From a virus: DNA of 22,687 bases. A model generated the notes under the pieces. It made no database searches. It worked only from the letters and a program-made list of their open reading frames with translations, and was not told the DNA's origin. Every line of letters begins with the position of its first letter. Position 1 is the stretch's first letter. A program made the position numbers and the translations under genes. This document shows, in pieces, positions 1 through 6,959 of this stretch. The stretch is from positions 1-22,687 of IMG/VR virus record IMGVR_UViG_3300043331_002188, one strand, 5' to 3'.

Positions 1-380
1 TGCAGGGCATGCCCTTCCTGGTGCAGCCGGGCACACGCCGCGCACAGCGACACCTGCCAGATGAGGCCCTGCCACACCGCCACCGCCGCGTCCGCCTCGG
101 TGCAGGTCCGACTGCCACTGGACGAGCCCATGAGCAGTTCCTTGTACGTGCCCGCGCCGATCTGGAGGGTGTCCCCGCCGTGCATGCAGCCGATGCCCTT
201 GTTGATGCTCCCGAGGGCTGTCTGGGGATGTGTGGCTTGTTCGCAACTATGAGAGTCACTCCCACGAGGCGTGTGCCTTCCCTGCCTCGTGTCTTCCTGT
301 TGCCTCACGAAATACGTCGCTTGCGCCATGCCTGTTCCCGCGGACAGGAGCAGGCAGAGCAGGAACAGGAAAGGTCGCAT
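1..380 (-). CDS. Secreted beta-helix-like protein, N-terminal part (runs off the left edge)
   Basis: The reading frame starts at an ATG at 380 that overlaps the upstream stop codon (TGATG) and stays open to base 1, so the C-terminus is outside the window. Residues 1-20 are a clear Sec signal peptide: MRPF, a leucine-rich core (FLFLLCLLLSAG), then a likely cleavage site after MAQA. The next stretch has the pattern often seen at the N-terminus of right-handed parallel beta-helix proteins: YFVRQQ, a cysteine, NKGIGCMHGGDTLQIGAGTY. From about residue 85 the sequence (AVAVWQGLIWQVSLCAACAR) no longer looks like a beta-helix, so it may be truncated, frameshifted or fused. It is the last visible gene of the - strand operon. 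A role such as polysaccharide binding or depolymerisation is inference. Confidence 0.6.
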   Translation of the reverse strand, partial: MRPFLFLLCLLLSAGTGMAQATYFVRQQEDTRQGRHTPRGSDSHSCEQATHPQTALGSINKGIGCMHGGDTLQIGAGTYKELLMGSSSGSRTCTEADAAVAVWQGLIWQVSLCAACARLHQEGHAL

Positions 381-595
381 CAGGGGGTCTCCCTCCCAGG
401 GGGGCTGGCCAGCAGGGTGCGCGGCCAGCGCTGGTGACGGTTCAAAAAGCGCAACGCCGCCTCCAGTTCGAGGAACGTATAGCATCTGGTATCCTCGGCG
501 TGCACGAAGTCGCGCTGGCCACAGTGACGACAGCGCGGCTCGTCGTGCCATCCATAGGGGCCGGGTTGGCACAGGAGACGGGCATAGTACGTGAT
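380..595 (-). CDS. Small zinc-ribbon-like protein, probable ATC start
   Basis: A 71-codon frame lies directly behind a strong Shine-Dalgarno (GAGGAGGACACACC). The triplet at the usual start position is ATC (595-593), not ATG. An in-frame TGA sits four codons upstream, and no ATG, GTG or TTG occurs early in the frame, so translation begins at ATC, begins at a later CTG, or the gene is inactive. The protein contains CRHCG, which could hold a metal, and a helical stretch, TFLELEAALRFLNRHQRWP. The frame ends in a TGA overlapping the ATG of the next gene, as expected for an operon. Function is unknown. The opposite-phase ORF in this region has no protein-like features. Confidence 0.5.
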   Translation of the reverse strand: MTYYARLLCQPGPYGWHDEPRCRHCGQRDFVHAEDTRCYTFLELEAALRFLNRHQRWPRTLLASPPGRETP

Positions 596-666
596 GGTGT
601 GTCCTCCTCAACTGTGGTATGCTGCGGCCCGGCCTGACTCGTGGTCAGGACCACGCCAGTGCATCG

Positions 667-698
667 CCCCGCTGGCTCTCGGCGTGAGGCCAGCGGGG
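667..698. repeat. Perfect 10-bp inverted repeat (stem-loop)
   Basis: CCCCGCTGGC (667-676) and GCCAGCGGGG (689-698) form a perfect GC-rich stem with a 12-nt loop. It begins 5 bp past the stop of the 72-aa gene and precedes the ribosome-binding site of the 71-codon gene on the - strand. There is no U-tract, so it fits an mRNA-stabilising or attenuating hairpin better than an intrinsic terminator. The gap at 596-702 holds no gene. A smaller dyad, GTGGTC-AG-GACCAC, lies at 641-654. Confidence 0.6.
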
Positions 699-702
699 GT
701 GC

Positions 703-921
703 CTAAGCCTCGTCGTTCGCAGCTGGCCCCTCTAACAGGCAGGCCAGCGCCTGATCTCCCTCGACAATCGGATGGTCCACCACCTCGTCGATAAGGGCAT
801 CCAGTTGCCCCAGTATAGCATGCAGCGCCAGGGTGCGTCTCGAGACCCGCCCGCAGGCAATCTCCGCCTGGAGGGCATCAGCGACGCGACAGAGCCGAAG
901 AAAAAGCTGTGTGCGGGTCAT
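703..921 (-). CDS. Hypothetical 72-aa protein
   Basis: I start this at the ATG at 921, not at the upstream GTG, because the ATG follows GGAGGACACGCC at ideal spacing and overlaps the stop of the VRR-NUC gene by 4 bp (ATGA). The product (MTRTQLFLRLCRVADALQAE...) is predicted helical and leucine-rich, with no recognisable motif. It loosely resembles the 61-aa protein two genes upstream (MT start, LC near residue 10, then LDALID versus VDDLIDAL), so the two may be diverged copies. Co-translation with the nuclease suggests an accessory replication or recombination role, which is inference. Confidence 0.65.
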   Translation of the reverse strand: MTRTQLFLRLCRVADALQAEIACGRVSRRTLALHAILGQLDALIDEVVDHPIVEGDQALACLLEGPAANDEA

Positions 922-1349
922 GGCGTGTCCTCCCGCCAGCGTGCCAGCCACTCCGGCAAGGTGTGCGGCCACACCACCCCCGCTTCTACGCGTGTGACTC
1001 TGCCAAGGGCGGCCAGCCAGCGCGCTTGCGCCAGGGTCGTGTACTCGCCCTCGCGCTTACACTCCAGGAGGTACAGGGTCGTGTCCGGCCCGGTCGGATG
1101 GACCACGGCGCAATCGGGCCATCCTGGCTCGCTACGTTTCGAACTATAGGTATGGTAAAAGAGATACCCTGCTGCCAGGGCGACGCGCCGGAGCGTCTGC
1201 ATCACGGCCTTTTCGCTGACCTGGGGCGAGAGCTGCGCCAGACAGCGTGGACAGGTGGCAGAGGCCCGCACCAGCGTGGCATGGAATGGCCCCTGCACGT
1301 CGCACAGGGGGGGGGCGTCGAGGGACGGCAAATAGTGGAGTACGGTCAT
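918..1349 (-). CDS. VRR-NUC domain nuclease
   Basis: This 143-aa protein carries the PD-(D/E)XK-type VRR-NUC core: GWPD at about residues 76-79, ECK at about 96-98 and Q108 in the following helix (TLAQARWLAAL). VRR-NUC proteins cut structured or branched DNA and are common in phage replication modules. An extra CPRC (33-36) near the N-terminus could bind zinc. The open frame extends upstream, but the ATG at 1349 is chosen because GGAGGAGGACACGCC precedes it and it overlaps the previous stop (ATGA). Its own stop overlaps the next start the same way. It probably acts on replication or packaging intermediates together with the helicase upstream. Confidence 0.85.
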   Translation of the reverse strand: MTVLHYLPSLDAPPLCDVQGPFHATLVRASATCPRCLAQLSPQVSEKAVMQTLRRVALAAGYLFYHTYSSKRSEPGWPDCAVVHPTGPDTTLYLLECKREGEYTTLAQARWLAALGRVTRVEAGVVWPHTLPEWLARWREDTP

Positions 1350-1531
1350 GGCGTGTCCTCCTCCAGCGCTGGCCCACAGACCAGCGCATCGATCAGGTCG
1401 TCCACCGTCTGCACCAGGCAGGTGAGCGCCGTCCAGGCATCGCTGCCGGGCGGGTAGTCGTCCCGGCAGGCCGCCAGCGTCGTGCCGCAGTCGCACAGGG
1501 CGTGGAACACCAGCAGCCCGTGGCAGGTCAC
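1346..1531 (-). CDS. Hypothetical 61-aa protein
   Basis: Starts at GTG 1531, which overlaps the helicase stop (GTGA), with GGAGGT just upstream inside the helicase gene. The product contains four cysteines (MTCHG, ALCDC, ACR, TCLV) and a helical segment, LVQTVDDLIDALV. It ends in EEDTP; the last bases of that tail also form the ribosome-binding site and start of the VRR-NUC gene. No known family recognised. Tight overlap on both sides argues for a real, translationally coupled gene. Confidence 0.65.
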   Translation of the reverse strand: MTCHGLLVFHALCDCGTTLAACRDDYPPGSDAWTALTCLVQTVDDLIDALVCGPALEEDTP

Positions 1532-3528
1532 AACGCCACCTCCGCGGCCGTATAGCCGTTGGTAGCCAGCCAGGCTTCGAGGCGCGTGAGTTCATCGAGC
1601 AGGTCGGCAGCCGTCTGCTTGTGCACCGTGAGCGTAATAGGAATACCGGCCTGGTTGCGCACCTGCACCTGCATGGTATAGGGCGCCTCGAGAATTTTCA
1701 GCCCCTCCTCGCGCAGTTTCAGGAGCGCATCACTGAGTTGATAGCTGGCATGCTCATTGGCCGTGAGCACCCCTTGCGTGTACTGCGCCATGCCACTCAT
1801 GGTCAGGTCGACGGATTTCGTCATGCGCAGACCGGCATCTTCGAGCTGCTGCCCCAGGAGCCCCTGCACGTACTGGCAAAACCCATGGGCCAGCGGCAGG
1901 AGGGCGTCAGGGAGCGCCGGGACGCTCTGATGGAGTGTTGCCTGTCCTGTCCCATTCGAGGGAACTACGGCCATCGTGGGGGCTGCTGGGGGCAATCCTG
2001 GCACCGGCTGCGCCATGGCTGCTGCGGCAAGCGACGCGGGGACCATCGGCTCGGGGACGTCGTCCGGCGCATCCGGAGGCGTATTGCTGAGAAACGGCGC
2101 GGAGGGCGGGGCGACTGGCGGTTCGTGCTGCATACGGGGCATGGGATCTCCTTCCTGGCCTGGCGGCATGGCCCACACCTGGGGCAAGGCCGACGTGGTG
2201 GTGGTAAAGTCATGTTTGCGCAGAAAGCCGAGCGTGGTTTTCGCGCGCGTGATGGCGGTGTAGGCCCATTGGCGCAGCGTGTCCTCGTCCCTGACACCCT
2301 CGTGCTTGCGCCTGGCTTGCGCCATCAGATCAGGCTTCGAGATATACACCGTGGGCCATTCGCCCCCCTGGGCGGTATGGGCCGTCAGGCAGTAGCCGTA
2401 GCGAAACAGGATCGCCTCGGGGTCAATGTTCGGGCCGTCGGTTTCTTCCATATGGACGAGCACCTCGTGCGTTTCGGCGTCCTCCTGGCCGTCCGGTTCC
2501 ACGGTCACCAGCCTGGGGTGCAGGGTCGACACGGCCACGACGCGGAAGAGGGCGTTGTTGTAAAAACCGTCCGCCCGCGCACGTGGATCACTGGTCCGAC
2601 ACACCAGCGGCTCCCCCACGGTGGGATGGTCTGGCGGAAAGCCCAGCCCGCTCCGGATCGCCTGGGTACACTCGAGCCTGACCTTGTTGCGCCAGACAAT
2701 GAGGGGGCTCTGGAGAAACGCCGCGGCCTCGACCGCCAGGTACTCCTCGACTTCGCCCACGCGGGACGGGATGTGCTGCCAGAAGTGGTGCCCTTCCCGG
2801 GCTGCGTAGGCCAACTGAATGATGGCAGAGTCTTTGGCCTGGCGATGGATCTCGGTCAGATTGAAGCCAGGCACGTCGGCGAGCGTCGCGGCGTCTTTCA
2901 CGGGCGGCAACTGGCCCGGGTCACCAAGCAAACAGATCTGCGGAAACGCCTCCTGGCACAACTTCAGCATGTCGCTGCCGACCATGCTGGCCTCGTCGAT
3001 AATGAGGACGCCTTCCCCACACTTGGGCCCAAAGCCGGCAAAGTGGCTGCGGCCGTAGATCCCGATACTTTCCAGCGCCCGTTTGGGCTCGTGCATCCTG
3101 GCGCGAGTCTGCACGACCTGGGCGCTCTGGCCGGTCACCGCTAAGCGCTCGGCCACCAGCCAGGGCACGCCGTCGACCGCCGCGTGCGCGTTGGCGAGAT
3201 CCTCCACCTTGCACTGACACGAGCCGCCAAGCCAGCGCAGCGCCTTGGTATAGTCGCCGGTGAAATACGGCGTCAGGGCGTGACTGTGCACCGTGTCGGC
3301 CTGCTCGAGGCCTTTCTTGCGCAGCACCATGGCGGCGCGGTGCGTCGGAGCGCCGAGCGTGACAGGCAGGCCGGTGCCCTCTAAGACCTCGATCAGCGCC
3401 GGGATAATTGAAGACTTCCCAACTCCAGCGAGCCCTCTAATGGCAAGGAGAGGCACGCCATCGCTGAGCTGTTCTACGGCCCAGGACACGGCATCGCATT
3501 GGTGCGTGGTCAGGACAATAGGGCTCAT
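1528..3528 (-). CDS. SF1 DNA helicase (RecD/Dda-like) with a long C-terminal extension
   Basis: A 666-aa protein with a full superfamily-1 helicase core. Walker A is GLAGVGKS (32-39), Walker B IIDEAS (176-181), motif III GDPGQLPPV (202-210), motif IV region EIHRQ (226-230), motif V LTAHTAQGGEW (381-391) and motif VI YTAITRAK (423-430). This pattern fits the RecD2/Dda-type 5'-3' helicases with a UvrD_C_2 end. Past residue 440 there is a proline/alanine-rich linker (about 455-530) and a separate alpha/beta C-terminal domain (about 540-666) that I do not recognise. The ATG at 3528 is preceded by GGAGGATGC. It lies in the replication operon, likely loading at or moving forks made by the primase-helicase. 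Confidence 0.93.
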   Translation of the reverse strand: MSPIVLTTHQCDAVSWAVEQLSDGVPLLAIRGLAGVGKSSIIPALIEVLEGTGLPVTLGAPTHRAAMVLRKKGLEQADTVHSHALTPYFTGDYTKALRWLGGSCQCKVEDLANAHAAVDGVPWLVAERLAVTGQSAQVVQTRARMHEPKRALESIGIYGRSHFAGFGPKCGEGVLIIDEASMVGSDMLKLCQEAFPQICLLGDPGQLPPVKDAATLADVPGFNLTEIHRQAKDSAIIQLAYAAREGHHFWQHIPSRVGEVEEYLAVEAAAFLQSPLIVWRNKVRLECTQAIRSGLGFPPDHPTVGEPLVCRTSDPRARADGFYNNALFRVVAVSTLHPRLVTVEPDGQEDAETHEVLVHMEETDGPNIDPEAILFRYGYCLTAHTAQGGEWPTVYISKPDLMAQARRKHEGVRDEDTLRQWAYTAITRAKTTLGFLRKHDFTTTTSALPQVWAMPPGQEGDPMPRMQHEPPVAPPSAPFLSNTPPDAPDDVPEPMVPASLAAAAMAQPVPGLPPAAPTMAVVPSNGTGQATLHQSVPALPDALLPLAHGFCQYVQGLLGQQLEDAGLRMTKSVDLTMSGMAQYTQGVLTANEHASYQLSDALLKLREEGLKILEAPYTMQVQVRNQAGIPITLTVHKQTAADLLDELTRLEAWLATNGYTAAEVAL

Positions 3529-3576
3529 GCATCCTCCAGAGGAGGGGGGAGACGCGGGCGCCTCCCCCGGTGGTGA

Positions 3577-4173
3577 TTACCAGGCTTGCCGGGTGGCAGG
3601 CGCAGGCGCAGGAGCCGCAGGCGCGGGCACAGGTTGAGACATCTGCGGGAGCGCAGCCGCCGGGGCCTCAGCAGGCGGCTGGCTCCCGGCTTGCTTCATG
3701 GACCACCACAGCGCCAGCTTCTGGCGAAACGTGGGGGTGAGCAGCGCGGCGCCTTCCAGCCAGGGATAGAGCTTATCGACAATGGCCCACTCGACGTCTT
3801 TTCCGGCCTTGCTGCGACTAATCGCTAACTGGCAGGGCACCGGCATCATCGGGTCGAGGTCGACTTCTTCGTCAATCTGAATCTCGTGGCCGATCAGCGT
3901 GCAGTGCCAGGTGTAATTTTTGGACGGCTGTTTGCCGCCGCTGAAAATTTTGGAGGTGATCGCGGTCACGAGCTCCGGCACGTGCGTCGTGATCGTCGCG
4001 GCGGTATGGCCCACCGCAAAATGCCAGCGATACATGCGCGGGGATGATTTGAACATGTCCCAGGTTGGCGGAGTGGCTTCTTCAGTGATCGCTACGAGGA
4101 AGCCCGGATGAAGGCCAGGCGTGAGCACGCTCGGCTCAGAGTAAAACTGCGCGGTGTAGGTCTGCTTCGGCAT
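3577..4173 (-). CDS. Hypothetical replication-operon protein (possible ssDNA-binding type)
   Basis: The ATG at 4173 (MPKQTYTAQFYSEPSV) is preferred over an upstream GTG at 4215 because GAAGGACTCGACC precedes it. The 198-aa product is beta-rich through about residue 130, with conserved-looking blocks: GLHPGFLVAITEE, RMYRWHFAVGH, and LIGHEIQIDEEVDLDPMM followed by PVPCQLAI. The last block faintly recalls the GEEVDL...GKPC pattern of phage DUF669-like proteins. The tail (about 160-198) is low-complexity proline/alanine, as in many flexible C-termini of single-strand binding proteins, though it lacks an acidic tip. Position between helicase and primase supports a DNA-metabolism role; function is otherwise unassigned. 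Confidence 0.7.
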   Translation of the reverse strand: MPKQTYTAQFYSEPSVLTPGLHPGFLVAITEEATPPTWDMFKSSPRMYRWHFAVGHTAATITTHVPELVTAITSKIFSGGKQPSKNYTWHCTLIGHEIQIDEEVDLDPMMPVPCQLAISRSKAGKDVEWAIVDKLYPWLEGAALLTPTFRQKLALWWSMKQAGSQPPAEAPAAALPQMSQPVPAPAAPAPAPATRQAW

Positions 4174-4259
4174 GGTCGAGTCCTTCTTCAAGTCAAAGTC
4201 TGTCGCCCGTATCACGCGCCCGGGCGGCGGTGGCGCGGAACAAAGTGCACGATATAAAC

Positions 4260-4288
4260 ATTGTAACTAAAGTAAGTTTTATTTACAA
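4260..4288 (-). promoter_or_regulatory. Candidate sigma70-type promoter for the 198-aa gene/helicase operon
   Basis: On the - strand, TTGTAA (4288-4283) and TACAAT (4265-4260) are separated by 17 bp in a short AT-rich stretch that stands out from GC-rich surroundings. It lies about 85 bp upstream of the ATG at 4173. A second TATAAT-like box (TATAAT read from about 4299) has no good -35. The 4216-4428 gap holds no gene, only this promoter and the iteron repeat. Confidence 0.45.
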
Positions 4289-4320
4289 ATATATTATACA
4301 TAGGTTCTAAAGAAAAATTG

Positions 4321-4425
4321 TGCAAGGGTTGCAAGGGTTGCAAGGGTTTTTACATAAAGTTTGAAACGTTCGTCTCGTGAAGGCGAAGTTAGGGAAAAAC
4401 CCTTGCAACCCTTGCAACCCTTGCA
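4321..4425. repeat. Inverted array of 9-bp iterons (3+3), possible replication origin
   Basis: Three head-to-tail copies of TGCAAGGGT (4321-4347) followed by TTTT face three copies in opposite orientation (ACCCTTGCA type, to 4425). The arms (4321-4351 and 4395-4425) are perfect 31-bp inverted repeats with a 43-bp spacer. The right arm starts 3 bp past the stop of the primase-helicase gene, and AT-rich DNA lies on the other side. Short direct repeats next to a replication initiator gene are typical of iteron origins; P4-type primase-helicases recognise repeats at their origins. An extended transcript hairpin ending the primase message is the main alternative. Confidence 0.75.
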
Positions 4426-4428
4426 TAT

Positions 4429-6642
4429 TTAGTCCTGATCGTCCGACCGTAAACCAAGGCCCATATAGACGATTCCGTGGCTTTGTTTCTTGTCGAAACC
4501 GCGTTCTCCGAGTTTGATGCCGAACGCGGTTTGTTTTTCCCACGTCTCGCCATTCGTTTCACACCAGGTTTTATAGGCGTCCCAGAGTGGCTGCGCACGG
4601 ACCTGCGCCTGGCGCAGGATGACGCACCGCTCAGCGAGAAAGCGCCCAAGGACGTCGGACTCATCCTGCCATGCTTTGGTCGCGGTCAGGACTTCAGGCG
4701 GGGGCTCCAGGTCGCCGCGCTGTTGCCAGTCCAGGCAGCCACGCACGGCCCAGGCCAGAATCCCTGGCAACTCGGCCTGCAGGACCTCATCGAGTTTTTT
4801 GTCACGCTCCTTGGGCGGAATCTGCACGATGAAGGGGACGAGGCGAATGCGCTCCCAGATCGCCTGATTGGTGTCTTTGATCACGGGCTTATGGTTGGTG
4901 CCAATAAAGATTTTGTACTGCGGGGTGTAGGTAAAATACTCTTCAAACAAGAAGCGGGCTTTGACCTGATCGACCCCGCCAGTGAGTTGTTTGATCAGGC
5001 TTTCATTGAGGCGTCTGCCTTCCTGGGATTCCACGGCACAGACCACCCGGCGCCCGGCCAGGTCGGCCAGATCGTTGCGGACCTCGGGCCGGTCTTTGTG
5101 CATGAAGGATTCCATGTCGGCCTGCGTGCCATACGGGCCGAGCAAGCTGCGCAACCGGGCCAGGAAAGTGGTCTTGCCGGTTTTGGTCGGGCCGTGCAGG
5201 ATGAACAGGCACTGCTCGATCGTCGAGCCGGTAAGGCTATAGCCTACGGCGCGGTGGAGAAACGCAATCAGGCCCTGCTTCCCTCCCATGGCGCGGGTCA
5301 AAAATGTCTCCCAGCGGGCGCAGGTGGCGGTAGGGTCATAGGCAATGGGGAGGCATTTGGTCAGCAGGTCGCTCCTGGTTGTCTCGCGGAGCGTGCCGGT
5401 GCGCAGGTCGATGGTGCCGTTGGCGACGTTCAGCAGGAAGAGATCGCGGTCAAATTCGTCAGGCTGCACGGCCATGCCCTCTTCGCTCTGGGCGTTTTCC
5501 AGCATGGCCTTGAGCTTGGCGGTGGTGAGGGAGGCTTTAATATGGGCCAGCAGGGCAAACGCCTGTTTGTCGTCGAGGCTCGGGAGGAGTCGCGCCATGG
5601 CTTTGATGGTCTGCTTCGCCAGGCGCATCACGACGCCAGAGGTATCGCGCTGCCAATGGGTGCCGGTCCAGACCATCCAGGCTTTCCATGGGTAGCAGTA
5701 GCGGAGGTTGGCGCCGTGATCACGGACGAGTGCGCGGGCGTTATAGGTGTCGGTATAGAGCCGATCGGCGTCAAAGTGGGTGGGCGGTGCCTGTGGCGCC
5801 GGAGGATGCGTGCCGTTGCTGGGCGCGGGGGCCGCGGCATGGAAGGCGAGGGGTGACGGCGTCCAGCGTGGCGCGGCCTGGGCCGCGGCTTCGAGTTCGG
5901 CGCGGGTATGCCCGGCGCCCAACCAATCGCTCACATCGCTTTTGCTGGCCTGCGTATGGATGCCCGGCACGATGTGCACGCTGTGGGCGACGGGGGCGAG
6001 CTGGCGCGCGACGTGCTCCATATGCTCGGCGCCGGGCGTGTCATGGTCGGGCAGGAGGTAGCAGTCGGCGCCGTGCAGGGCGTCGGCATAGCCTGGGTCG
6101 TTCCATTTGCCAGCGCCCATGGGGTTGCAGGTCGCCGTGAGTCCCAGGCTGCGGATGGCGTCGACGTCTTTTTCCCCTTCGGCAATGTAGATGGGCGTGC
6201 CGGTGGGGATGGCGGCCAGGACCTCGGGGAGATGGTAGAGGACCCGGCGCACGCCTTTGATATGATCCTCCCAGCCGCCCGCGACCGGCTGGCGCTGGAA
6301 GAATCGCTTGTTGCTCAGGCGGCAGGCCTGAAACAGCAGCGTCCCGTGCTCGTCGACGTAATCATAGGTGGCGATGATGGGATGCCTCCCCTTCTTCTCG
6401 CCGCAAAACAGGTCGGCCACGGTGAGCATCAATGTTGCGCAGATCGCCTCGACGCTGCACCCGGCGTGACAGTGGAGCAAGACAGCGTTGCCCTCATAGC
6501 CAATGCTCAGGCTGGGGTTGCTGTCGTCGTGGGCTGGGCACCGTGCTTGCCAGCCGGTGCTTGTCGCCCTGGCACCCTGACATGCGCTCGCGATCATGGC
6601 GGCCTTGTCAGAGGCGGTGATTGTGGCTGGTGGCGCTGGCAT
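4429..6642 (-). CDS. Phage/plasmid primase-helicase, P4/D5 family (zinc finger + TOPRIM + SF3 helicase)
   Basis: 737 aa from the ATG at 6642 (AAAGGA upstream; a GTG three bases earlier is possible). Zinc-binding module: CPAH (35-38) and CHAGC (58-62). TOPRIM primase centre: AEGEKD (154-159) and DHD (199-201). A proline/alanine linker (about 258-290) leads to the D5_N/DUF5906-like region. The SF3 helicase has Walker A GPTKTGKT (484-491), Walker B around VVCAVESQE (533-541), sensor IFIGTNHKPVI (578-588) and an arginine-finger region WERIR (596-600). The protein should prime and unwind DNA at the phage origin. It is the first gene of the - strand operon and sits beside the iteron array. Confidence 0.95.
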   Translation of the reverse strand: MPAPPATITASDKAAMIASACQGARATSTGWQARCPAHDDSNPSLSIGYEGNAVLLHCHAGCSVEAICATLMLTVADLFCGEKKGRHPIIATYDYVDEHGTLLFQACRLSNKRFFQRQPVAGGWEDHIKGVRRVLYHLPEVLAAIPTGTPIYIAEGEKDVDAIRSLGLTATCNPMGAGKWNDPGYADALHGADCYLLPDHDTPGAEHMEHVARQLAPVAHSVHIVPGIHTQASKSDVSDWLGAGHTRAELEAAAQAAPRWTPSPLAFHAAAPAPSNGTHPPAPQAPPTHFDADRLYTDTYNARALVRDHGANLRYCYPWKAWMVWTGTHWQRDTSGVVMRLAKQTIKAMARLLPSLDDKQAFALLAHIKASLTTAKLKAMLENAQSEEGMAVQPDEFDRDLFLLNVANGTIDLRTGTLRETTRSDLLTKCLPIAYDPTATCARWETFLTRAMGGKQGLIAFLHRAVGYSLTGSTIEQCLFILHGPTKTGKTTFLARLRSLLGPYGTQADMESFMHKDRPEVRNDLADLAGRRVVCAVESQEGRRLNESLIKQLTGGVDQVKARFLFEEYFTYTPQYKIFIGTNHKPVIKDTNQAIWERIRLVPFIVQIPPKERDKKLDEVLQAELPGILAWAVRGCLDWQQRGDLEPPPEVLTATKAWQDESDVLGRFLAERCVILRQAQVRAQPLWDAYKTWCETNGETWEKQTAFGIKLGERGFDKKQSHGIVYMGLGLRSDDQD

Positions 6643-6673
6643 CACGGTCCTTTCCTGGCAAAAAGAGGCATTC

Positions 6674-6740
6674 AGAAAGCTACGTGTTATAATGATTATA
6701 GGATTGCTGACCTTACTTATCTATAATTGATTAGCTTTCT
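6674..6740. promoter_or_regulatory. Divergent promoter/operator region between primase and RHH genes
   Basis: The AT-rich gap 6643-6758 separates the - strand replication operon from a + strand regulator. AGAAAGCTA (6674-6682) and TAGCTTTCT (6732-6740) form a perfect 9-bp inverted repeat 49 bp apart, enclosing TATAAT boxes on both strands (for example + strand 6722-6727 and - strand CCTATAATC). The -35 elements are weak. The spaced repeat is a plausible operator for the small regulator that follows. The half-site AGCTTTCT also occurs at 8512-8519. Confidence 0.5.
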
Positions 6741-6758
6741 AAGTGAAAGGATCAAGCC

Positions 6759-6947
6759 ATGGCGGTCGAGACCTCGCCAAAAACGAAAGCGATGATGACG
6801 CTGATCCCGGTCGACATCCGGCGTCAGGCGTTGGGCACGCTGCGCATGGAAGGCGTCACGATGCAGGCGTTTTTGACGCATGTGCTGCGCCTGGTTGGGG
6901 AGCGCGATCCGCGCGTGGCGGCCCTGGTGGCGGAATTGCGTGAGTGA
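6759..6947 (+). CDS. Small ribbon-helix-helix-type putative regulator
   Basis: A 62-aa protein from ATG 6759 with AAAGGA at 7-nt spacing. The order of a short strand (MMTLIPVDI), a helix (RRQALGTLRMEG), a turn and a second helix (TMQAFLTHVLRLVGE) fits the Arc/MetJ/CopG ribbon-helix-helix fold, which binds DNA as a dimer through the strand. The inverted repeat just upstream would suit autoregulation and control of the divergent replication operon. No closer family can be named. It ends 12 bp before the converging XRE gene. Confidence 0.6.
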   Translation: MAVETSPKTKAMMTLIPVDIRRQALGTLRMEGVTMQAFLTHVLRLVGERDPRVAALVAELRE

Positions 6948-6959
6948 TCCTCTGATGCG

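Noticed and set aside
442-654. 70-aa - strand frame starting at ATG 654
   Set aside because: No ribosome-binding site, and it overlaps in another frame a better candidate with a strong Shine-Dalgarno and a CxxC motif.
1621-3144. 507-aa open frame on the + strand
   Set aside because: It is the antisense shadow of the SF1 helicase gene; the - strand frame holds all helicase motifs.
4321-4425. CRISPR array
   Set aside because: Repeats are 9 bp, contiguous and in two mirror blocks with no unique spacers between them.
4307-4664. - strand frames with GLQGLQG, NPCNPCNPC and ARVARVARV peptides
   Set aside because: These peptides are just translations of the 9-bp iteron array and the end of the primase gene in other frames.
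4477-6726. Long + strand open frames (459 aa and 272 aa)
   Set aside because: They are antisense to the primase-helicase, which has complete zinc, TOPRIM and SF3 motifs on the - strand.
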